This document shows positions 56,720-64,000 of a DNA stretch of 64,000 nt, piece after piece. Within the stretch, counting starts at the first letter, position 1; each line of letters starts with the position of its first letter. The position numbers and the translations under genes were made by a program. The notes below the pieces were generated by a model. It worked only from the letters and a program-made list of their open reading frames with translations. It did not search any database and had not been told where the DNA came from. The DNA comes from an uncultured Oscillibacter sp. (GTDB taxonomy: Bacteria; Bacillota; Clostridia; Oscillospirales; Oscillospiraceae), in NCBI GenBank assembly GCA_945868085.1, contig CAMBKF010000003.1, positions 33,119-97,118 of the forward strand, in the 5' to 3' direction.

Positions 56720-57526
56720 ATGAGCAACGAGAGTGTATATCTTCCCGGTAATATCCGTGACCGCATACAGGACTTGATGAAATCACACAAGGTCACACAG
56801 GCTGAACTTGCCACACGGATAGGTTGTTCGGAAAGTGCGCTGAGCCGTTTCATCAGCGGCAAGACGGACAAGCTGGGCGATGAAAATATTATTCGCATTG
56901 CCCGTGTGTTCAATGTCTCCACCGATTTTCTGCTTGGCGAGGTCGATATTCCCGACCGTCTGAATTACGATATTTCCGAGCTTGGCCTGTCGGTACAGGC
57001 AGCGAGAAATCTGTACACCCATAAGGTGAATCCGCAGGTGGTCAATGCGCTGCTTGAAAATCCGGAATTTTCCAACACCACAAATCTGATCTCCGGTTAC
57101 TTAGATGACGAACTCGCCAAAGGCTTTGCGGCACAAAACCAACTGTACGCAACAGTCGCCGGTATGCTGAGGGGCCAGCCTGACGCTGTCGATGACATAA
57201 AGAAATTGCAGACCCCAGTATATCAGGCAGACTTGACGGCGATCCAGCGGTCATTTATGGCTGCGGTTCAGGCAGTCAAGAAAGAGATCGGCAATGATCT
57301 GTCTGCCACCCGTGAACTGACATCACAGGCGGTGAAAAAGATTTATGCCGAACTGACAAAGGGGCAGAAAAAGCCAAGCCGCAAAATTACCCCGGAGCAA
57401 ATCGGAGAGGCGGTGGCACAATCTGTTTCCCATTTGCCCGGCATTGATACAGAAGCGGTCAAGCGGATGTTCCTTGCAATGACCGGTACGGTAAAGAACA
57501 ATGAAAAGAGATCCAATGACCAATGA
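56720..57526 (+). CDS. XRE-type helix-turn-helix protein
   Basis: IQDLMKSHKVTQAELATRIGCSESALSRFISGKTDKLGDENIIRIARVFNVSTDFLLGE. Confidence 0.88.
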   Translation: MSNESVYLPGNIRDRIQDLMKSHKVTQAELATRIGCSESALSRFISGKTDKLGDENIIRIARVFNVSTDFLLGEVDIPDRLNYDISELGLSVQAARNLYTHKVNPQVVNALLENPEFSNTTNLISGYLDDELAKGFAAQNQLYATVAGMLRGQPDAVDDIKKLQTPVYQADLTAIQRSFMAAVQAVKKEIGNDLSATRELTSQAVKKIYAELTKGQKKPSRKITPEQIGEAVAQSVSHLPGIDTEAVKRMFLAMTGTVKNNEKRSNDQ

Positions 57527-58145
57527 ACAGCTCTGTGCGTTGGCCAAGCAGGCCGATGCTGATGCACAGAATCTGTTGATTGAAAACAATCTTCGATTCA
57601 TCAAAAAGACGGCGTACGAGGTGTGGAGTGCACAAGCCGAGCTGAACCGATCTCTGCAAATCTCACTTGACGATCTTGTGCAGGAAGGCTCGTTGGGGTT
57701 GTTCGGCTGCATCGACAGCTACAATCCCGACAGCGGGAATCTGTTCCTGACTTACGCTGCTCCTGCGATACGGAACGCCATGATCGACTACATCCGTTCG
57801 CAGAATGTGTCTTTCGAGGCAAAGCATTTGAACGACATCGTTTCGCTGGATGATTTCGCAAAAGACGAGGTTCGGAGCAAGCATAATTTTATTGCTGATC
57901 CCACCAAGCAAACGCCGGAACAAATCTATCTGGCACAGGAACGGATTGATGATCTCCATCACGCTTTGTACATGATTGAGGACAGAGAGGAACAGTATCT
58001 GCGTTACCGCTTTGGATTTGACGAAGACACGGAGCATCCGCTGATGGAAACAGCGAAGCATTTTCATTTGTCTGAAAGCCGAGCGAAAAAGACGGAGGCT
58101 CTTGCTCTGGATAACGTGTGGTTGGAACTGCCATGGTGGTATTAA
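57501..58145 (+). CDS. sigma-70 family RNA polymerase sigma factor (element-borne)
   Basis: LLIENNLRFIKKTAYEVWS...DLVQEGSLGLFGCIDSYNPDSGNLFLTYAAPAIRNAMIDYIR. Confidence 0.88.
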   Translation: MKRDPMTNEQLCALAKQADADAQNLLIENNLRFIKKTAYEVWSAQAELNRSLQISLDDLVQEGSLGLFGCIDSYNPDSGNLFLTYAAPAIRNAMIDYIRSQNVSFEAKHLNDIVSLDDFAKDEVRSKHNFIADPTKQTPEQIYLAQERIDDLHHALYMIEDREEQYLRYRFGFDEDTEHPLMETAKHFHLSESRAKKTEALALDNVWLELPWWY

Positions 58146-58674
58146 GGTACGGGGACGCGTCGCTGCGGCGGGCTTTATATACCTCTTGCTCCCCCGGTGA
58201 TGCAGCACAGCTTCGGTCGCAGACCTACGCTTTGCCGCACCACCTACACCCGAACAGTCGGATTTTGCTCATGGCAAATTCCTGGTTTTGTGTCCGTTCC
58301 TGCCACAAAATCCGCCTGTTCTGCTGCCACAGGAAACGGTCTGTCCGGCGTGGGACAGCCCCTTTCCGGCGTCAGCGGTCGCAAAAGGTATAACACACTA
58401 GACTTTGCCGAGCAAAATCGTGTGCCAACAGAGTGCTGCTCGCCCCTATTGGAAACCCAGAGCCAAAGGGATTGCATCCCTCTGGACACCTGCAATTTTC
58501 TTCACACGATGGTACCCAAACTGTAAAAATGCAGTTTGCCACCGGTGCGAAGAAAATGCAAAAGGAAGCATCTGCGCCAGGATCGCGAAAGCGCAAATCT
58601 TTCTTCTTGTGCTGATAATCTGAAACTAAATATGGCGCGATTTCAAATTATCAGCATCTGCTGCGGCAGAGAAT

Positions 58675-60201
58675 ATGAAAACGACCTTGGAGGATTTTGA
58701 TATGATTACAGGCGAAATGAAAAATAAAGTTGATTCCATTTGGGATACGATATGGACAGGCGGTATCACAAGCCCCATTACTGTTCTGGAGCAGATCACC
58801 TACCTGATGTTCATGAAGCTGTTGGATGATAATCAGTTGAAGGCTGAAGCCAATGCCAACCTGCTTGGCGTTCCGCTGAAGAACAAAGTATTTCAGGACG
58901 GCATGTGTGTGATCAGCGAGAATCCCCGGGTGGAAACGGAATACAAAAATCTCCGTTGGAATGTATTCCATAACTTTGAACCCGGCGAAATGCTGACCAA
59001 TATCCAGACCTATGTGTTCCCGTTCATCAAGACCATCGGCGAAGGCAAGGACACCGCTTTCAGCCGCTACATGAATGACACTGTGTTCCTGATTCCCACA
59101 GCAAAAGTGCTCGCCAAGGTTGTGGATGGCATTGACGCCATGGACATGAATAACAAGGACATCATGGGCGATGTCTATGAGTATCTGCTAGGGAAAATTG
59201 CCGCTGCCGGTGAGAACGGCCAGTTCCGCACCCCTCGCCATATCATCAATATGATGGTGGAACTGATGCAGCCCACGCTCAAGGATTCCATCCTTGACCC
59301 TGCTATGGGCTCTGCCGGTTTTCTGTTGTCCAGTGCAGCCTATATCAACGAGCATCAGAAAAAGGAACTGATGAAAACCGAGAATATGCGCTATTTCAAA
59401 TCCGGCCTGTTCTCCGGTTTCGACACTGACCAATCCATGCTGCGGATTGGCGCAATGAACATGATGCTCCACGGTGTGGAAGATCCGCACATCACCTATC
59501 AAGATTCCCTATCCTGCGAGAACACCGAACGGGATCAGTATTCTCTCATCATGGCGAACCCGCCCTTTACCGGCAGCGTCTTCCAGGAGGAAATCAGCAA
59601 AGACCTGCTGGGACTGTGTAAGACAAGGAAAACCGAGCTGCTCTTTGTTGCTCTGTTTACGAAGATGCTGAAGGTTGGTGGTCGCTGCGCCTGCATCGTC
59701 CCCGATGGCGTGCTCTTTGGTTCCTCCAAGGCACATCAGGCAATCCGGCGTGAATTGGTGGATAATCAACAGTTGCAGGCTGTGATTTCCATGCCTTCCG
59801 GTGTATTCAAGCCTTATGCGGGAGTGTCCACGGCGATTTTGGTTTTCACCAAGACCAATGCTGGCGGTACGGAGAAGGTCTGGTTCTATGACATGAAGGC
59901 CGACGGCTACAGTCTGGATGATAAGCGCTCTGAAATCAAAGAGAATGATATTCCGGATATCATTGCCCGGTTCCATAATCGTGAGGCAGAGGCCGACCGG
60001 GAGCGTACCGAGCAGAGCTTCTTCGTGCCGAAGCAGGAAATCGTAGATAATGGGTACGATCTTTCCATTAACAAGTACAAGAAGGTCGAGTACAAAGCGG
60101 TTGAGTATCCATCCACGCTTGAAATCATGACCAATCTGCGTGAATTGGAGATGCAAATCGGTCAAACGATGGACGAGCTTGAAAAACTGTTAGGACTATA
60201 A
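58675..60201 (+). CDS. hsdM: type I restriction-modification system methyltransferase subunit
   Basis: GQFRTPRHIINMMVELMQPTLKDSILDPAMGSAGFL, LIMANPPFTGSVFQEE (NPPF). Confidence 0.94.
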   Translation: MKTTLEDFDMITGEMKNKVDSIWDTIWTGGITSPITVLEQITYLMFMKLLDDNQLKAEANANLLGVPLKNKVFQDGMCVISENPRVETEYKNLRWNVFHNFEPGEMLTNIQTYVFPFIKTIGEGKDTAFSRYMNDTVFLIPTAKVLAKVVDGIDAMDMNNKDIMGDVYEYLLGKIAAAGENGQFRTPRHIINMMVELMQPTLKDSILDPAMGSAGFLLSSAAYINEHQKKELMKTENMRYFKSGLFSGFDTDQSMLRIGAMNMMLHGVEDPHITYQDSLSCENTERDQYSLIMANPPFTGSVFQEEISKDLLGLCKTRKTELLFVALFTKMLKVGGRCACIVPDGVLFGSSKAHQAIRRELVDNQQLQAVISMPSGVFKPYAGVSTAILVFTKTNAGGTEKVWFYDMKADGYSLDDKRSEIKENDIPDIIARFHNREAEADRERTEQSFFVPKQEIVDNGYDLSINKYKKVEYKAVEYPSTLEIMTNLRELEMQIGQTMDELEKLLGL

Positions 60202-60218
60202 ATTCGGATTAGTAATAT

Positions 60219-60246
60219 ATAAGCGAAGGTGTTACAGCCTTCGCTT
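60219..60246 (+). terminator. Hairpin after hsdM
   Basis: gcgaagg-tgttacag-ccttcgc tttt. Confidence 0.65.
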
Positions 60247-60448
60247 TTCCTTTATGATGAAGGTGATTGGCTGACGGAATTTCCGATTGGGACCCCACGC
60301 CCGCCGACAAATGTGTCAGCCAGCCTTCATCATTCTGCATTCGATTCAGCAAGTTGGGACAAATTATTGCTCCCGTTTCACGGACTAATCTGATTGAATC
60401 TTGAAGTGCTGGAACCAATCGTATCTCAACTTACGAAGGAGGAGTTTC

Positions 60449-61174
60449 ATGATCGCAGTTGGAATCGACATATCCAAAGCCAAGAGCACCGTTGCGGTGA
60501 TTGATTCAGACGGTACAGTTCTGGCAAGTCCATTCACAATGGCTCATACGCAGCCGGAGATGGATGCTTTCGTGACATATCTGAAGGGACTTGGAGAACC
60601 CACAACCATTCTCATGGAGTATACTGGCCACTACCATTATCCGGTGCTCAAGAAGCTTCAAGACGAGGGATTTCCCGTTTGCATCGTTAATCCATACCAG
60701 ATGAAAAAATACGGGGATGTCGAGATTCATAAGGCGAAGACGGACAAGAAGGATGCGCTTCGGATAGCGGCCTATGCACTTGAAAAATCCTACAAACTCG
60801 TACCGTATAGCTCAATGGAGCAAAAGTATGAGGACTTGAAATTCCTTTCCCGCCAATACAACCAACGTATCTCTTATGTTGCAAAGCTGAAGGTTCAGCT
60901 CATATCTCTGTTGGATCAAACGATGCCTGGAATTACAAAAATACTGCCATTGAACAGCAGAAGTCCCGAAAAATGTGCGTTGCTGCTCTTTATCAAACGA
61001 TTCAAGTCCTTTGATGAGATTCAGCGAATTGGAAAGGCTCGGTTCCTGGCGTCCTATGATGTCTTAGCGAAAAAGGCCTTAGAACGCAGCGCATCCAGCA
61101 AGGGCCTCAGTATCTACGAACTCGCTGTTGACAGCATTATCGCCTTTGATGCTGGCGAGAAAAAGTTTCCGTAA
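60449..61174 (+). pseudogene. IS110 family transposase, N-terminal part only
   Basis: MIAVGIDISKAKSTVAVIDSDG, MEYTGHYHYPVLKKL, KTDKKDALRIAAYA (DEDD domain); C-terminal Tnp_20 domain absent. Confidence 0.88.
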
Positions 61175-61354
61175 GCCTCTTTTGAACCACTCGCCCAGCG
61201 AGTGGTTTTCGGTATGCAAAAAAAGAGCTGCCACGGCAGCTCTTTTTTGCGGTGAAAATTGAATTGTCGGAAATGAAGCGCTTCCTTCCGGCGGTTTTCC
61301 CTGCTCACAGTATTTCCTCATCGTCCCATTTGCCCTCTGCAAGACCGATACGGG

Positions 61355-61552
61355 GGTGCGGACAAAATCTTGGACTATGCAGATAGGCCGAGTTTTTGTC
61401 TATACTCCAGCGGACTAAGTCCACCAAGAGAAATCTTAATTCGCTTTTCCCGATACCAAACCATATAATCTTCGACTGTATGAATGAACTCCTCTATTGA
61501 AACGTTTAGCCATGAAACCCCATAAAACATCTCGTTCTTCATTCGCCCAAAG
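61355..61552 (-). pseudogene. IS3 family transposase C-terminal remnant
   Basis: minus strand FFGRMKNEMFYGVSWLNVSIEEFIHTVEDYMVWYREKRIKISLGGLSPLEYRQKLGLSA. Confidence 0.87.
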
Positions 61553-62664
61553 AAACACTGAATGAACTGCTGGAGCAGGAAGCGGAGAAACTGACCCAGG
61601 CTGCCCGTTACGAGCGGAATGAGGCCCGCCAGGGCTACCGCAGCGGCCACTATGACCGGAACCTTACCACTACCTCGGGAGACGTGACGCTCCATGTTCC
61701 TCGCCTTAAGGGCGTCTCTTTCGAGACCGCTATCATCGAGCGGTATCGCCGCAGGGAAAGCAGCGTAGAAGAAGCCCTCATCGAGATGTACCTTGCCGGC
61801 GTCTCCGTACGCCGTGTGGAGGACATTACCGAGGCCCTGTGGGGCAGCAAAGTATCTCCAGCCACCATCAGTGAACTGAACAAGAAGGCCTATGTCCACA
61901 TTGAGGATTGGCGTAACCGTCCTTTGCAGGGCGGCAAGTATCCGTATGTCTATGTGGACGGCATCTACCTGCGGCGCAACTGGGGCGGAGAGTACGAAAA
62001 TGTTGCAATTCTGGTGGCAATCGCGGTAAACGAGGATGGATACCGCGAGGTTTTGGGCGCGGCCGAGGGCATGAAAGAGGACAAGGCCAGCTGGGTGAAT
62101 TTCTTTCAGTGGCTCAAAAGCAGAGGATTGGACGGCGTAAAGCTCATTGTTGGCGATAAGTGTCTGGGGATGCTGGAAGCCGTAGGAGAAGTATTTCCTG
62201 ATGCCAAATACCAGCGCTGTACAGTGCATTTTTACCGCAATATATTTTCCGTCGTTCCTCGATCTAAGGTAAAGCTGGTGGCTAAGATGCTCAAGGCAAT
62301 CCATGCTCAGGAGAGCAAAAAAGCCTCCCGCGAGAAAGCCAAAGCTGTGGTTGCAGAACTGAGAGCGATGAAGCTGAAGGAGGCCGCCAAGAAGGTGGAG
62401 GACGGTGTTGAGGAAACGCTGACCTACTGCGACTTTCCCAGCGAGCACTGGACCCGGATCCGCACCAACAATGTGATTGAACGGTTGAACCGTGAGATCC
62501 GCCGCAGGACCCGGGTGGTGGGGACCTTCCCGGACGGCAACTCCGCTCTGATGCTGGTCTGCGCCCGGCTGCGCCATGTGGCTGGCACCCAGTGGGGCAA
62601 CAAAAAGTACATGAATATGAAGCACTTAGAGGCGACTCCGGAAGACGCCTCTATTGCCGGCTGA
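61552..62664 (+). mobile_element. IS256 family transposase, probably 5' truncated
   Basis: NELLEQEAEKLTQAARYERNEARQGYRSGHYDRNL..., GVSVRRVEDITEALWG, YVYVDGIYLRRNWGG, NVIERLNREIRRRTRVVGTFPDGNSALML. Confidence 0.9.
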
Positions 62665-62666
62665 AT

Positions 62667-63998
62667 TCATTCAGCCAGAGTCTGCAAATGAATTTGCGCA
62701 TAACTCTTGACAGTACCGTTTCTCCAGTTCCCCATGGGCTGAGGATTTGCCCAGGTAGAGCGCATAAGCCAACGGGGAAGCTTGCCTAGGAACAGTGCCA
62801 GCGCCAGCAGGTCGGCACTGCCGCCGGGACTGAGCCACCGGTCGATGAGCGCCTCGTCCAGCGCCTGTGTCAGCGCGACGCGCTGCTCCGGCGGAGCCTG
62901 CAGGATGGCGGCGGCTTGCTGTTTCACAAAGGCTGCGCCATCTGCGCCCCCGCGATGATAGAGATTGGAGTCCTCTGTATGCGCCATCAGCCATAAAAGT
63001 ACGGTCAGAGGATCGCTGTGTTTCAGCAGCGCGGCGGCCTCGCGTACTGTGGGGAAGCCCGCCATTGCCTCGGCTCGTGCCCCGCCCACCTGATATCGTT
63101 CGGCTACCGCTGTACCATTGGTATGCTTCGGTGGTGCCAGTTGTGCGGTAATAGCGGCAGCGTGGGAAAAAACATCCCCGCCCGTACTTAACGAGCGGCC
63201 CAGTGCCGAAAGCAGCACGGAAAAAGAAAACAAAGCCCCTTTATGGGTGTTGACACCGCCGGTAGCGCGGAACATGACGGCTTCCGCTTTTATGCCCAGC
63301 GCTTGTAGTTGTGCAGCGTCTGCGCCCATCAGTCCCAGCATTGTCAATTGTCGGAAATACGGCGTCAATACGTCAATGCTGCGCAGGAACAGCGGCAGAT
63401 CCATGTCGCTGTGCGCACCGGTATTGCGCTGATCCACCAGCCCCGGTTTAGGCGTCAGGCGCACCTCCTGCTCCAGCGCTTTTGCTGCGAGGGATGCAAG
63501 ATATCCGGCGGCGAAGTCCGTCAATATTTCAACGGTGCGGGCGATGATGGCCTCCAGACCGTGGGCGCGACTGCGGGAACAGGCCGTTACCGGCGCCCCG
63601 CAGATGAGACAGGTGCGCTGGCAGGGACGAGACAGCTTCTTACCATCCACGTCCAGCACATCGAGATCATACAGCCGTCCCACGGGTGCGGCAGTTTCCA
63701 ACGCTAAACATGCGGCCTTCAATTCCGTCGCCGGACGGTCATAGACCAGCAGCGCTTCACAGCCGGTATGGGGATAGATAACCTCCGCAGTGATGGGCTG
63801 TCCGAGGGCGGCGCACAACTCTTTCAGTCCGGCGTCAAAGGCCAGTTCAACCAAAGGCGTGCGTTTTACCGGACCGGCGATATTCATGGTAAAGGACACC
63901 AGCGGCAGGTGATGTACGTTTAGCAGTCGTTGTTGGGACGCTGCGCGGGTATCACGGGCGCAGAGGATCTCCTCCAAAGTGACGTTGACAATAGACAT
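62667..63998 (-). CDS. citXG: CitX-CitG fusion (apo-citrate lyase phosphoribosyl-dephospho-CoA transferase / triphosphoribosyl-dephospho-CoA synthase), C-terminus probably altered by IS256
   Basis: VTLEEILCARDTRAASQQRLL (CitX start); LTPKPGLVDQRNTGAHSDMDLPLFLRSI, ATGGVNTHKGALFSFSVLLSALG (CitG). Confidence 0.88.
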   Translation of the reverse strand: MSIVNVTLEEILCARDTRAASQQRLLNVHHLPLVSFTMNIAGPVKRTPLVELAFDAGLKELCAALGQPITAEVIYPHTGCEALLVYDRPATELKAACLALETAAPVGRLYDLDVLDVDGKKLSRPCQRTCLICGAPVTACSRSRAHGLEAIIARTVEILTDFAAGYLASLAAKALEQEVRLTPKPGLVDQRNTGAHSDMDLPLFLRSIDVLTPYFRQLTMLGLMGADAAQLQALGIKAEAVMFRATGGVNTHKGALFSFSVLLSALGRSLSTGGDVFSHAAAITAQLAPPKHTNGTAVAERYQVGGARAEAMAGFPTVREAAALLKHSDPLTVLLWLMAHTEDSNLYHRGGADGAAFVKQQAAAILQAPPEQRVALTQALDEALIDRWLSPGGSADLLALALFLGKLPRWLMRSTWANPQPMGNWRNGTVKSYAQIHLQTLAE

Positions 63999-64000
63999 AG

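Larger units (their letters stand above)
47300..62700. mobile_element. Integrative/mobilizable element inserted in spoVT (left junction about 47300-47312; right boundary unresolved)
   Basis: Recombinase at left edge, MobV relaxase, primase/helicase, RhuM, RM subunit, lower GC than flanks; right side ends in IS fragments. Confidence 0.65.

Noticed and set aside
61375-62625. 416-aa minus-strand ORF as a gene
   Set aside because: Only its C-terminal part is genuine IS3 transposase; the rest is antisense to IS256.
50000-64000. SpoVT N-terminal half at the element's right end
   Set aside because: Looked on both strands for sequence encoding MKATGIVRRIDDLGRVVIPKEIRR and saw none in the window.

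Overview
The window is a GC-rich Firmicutes/Clostridia chromosome segment, probably of an Oscillospiraceae-like spore-former (inferred). It has four parts. (1) Host core genes at 1-18 kb: pgk-tpiA-gpmI, a selD-yedF-DUF3343 selenium cluster, prfB, an NCS2 permease, a dihydropyrimidinase and others. (2) A compact phage-derived packaging/capsid/short-tail cassette at 18.17-31.66 kb. It has a small-terminase-like protein, TerL, portal, a Prp-type cysteine protease, scaffold-like protein, major capsid protein, adaptor, a beta-propeller-like nozzle candidate, DUF859 and a PG-binding protein. I see no integrase, repressor, replication, tape-measure or lysis genes. Its intergenic gaps are filled with palindromic repeats that also occur at host loci. 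(3) More host genes at 31.7-46.7 kb, including putP downstream of a TetR gene with a perfect 44-bp double operator. (4) A lower-GC mobilizable element starting at about 47.3 kb. Its large serine recombinase reads in frame into the C-terminal part of SpoVT, so the element interrupts spoVT. It carries RhuM, a MobV relaxase, primase/helicase, DUF4143 ATPase, GIY-YIG, a sigma factor and hsdM, and its right side ends in IS110/IS3/IS256 debris next to a citXG fusion. The strongest leads are the spoVT-interrupting element, the apparently domesticated capsid cassette with its own Prp protease and a matching capsid N-terminal motif, and the palindromic repeat linked to a duplicated pgk 3' end. All calls come from reading sequence and translations; no database search was run.
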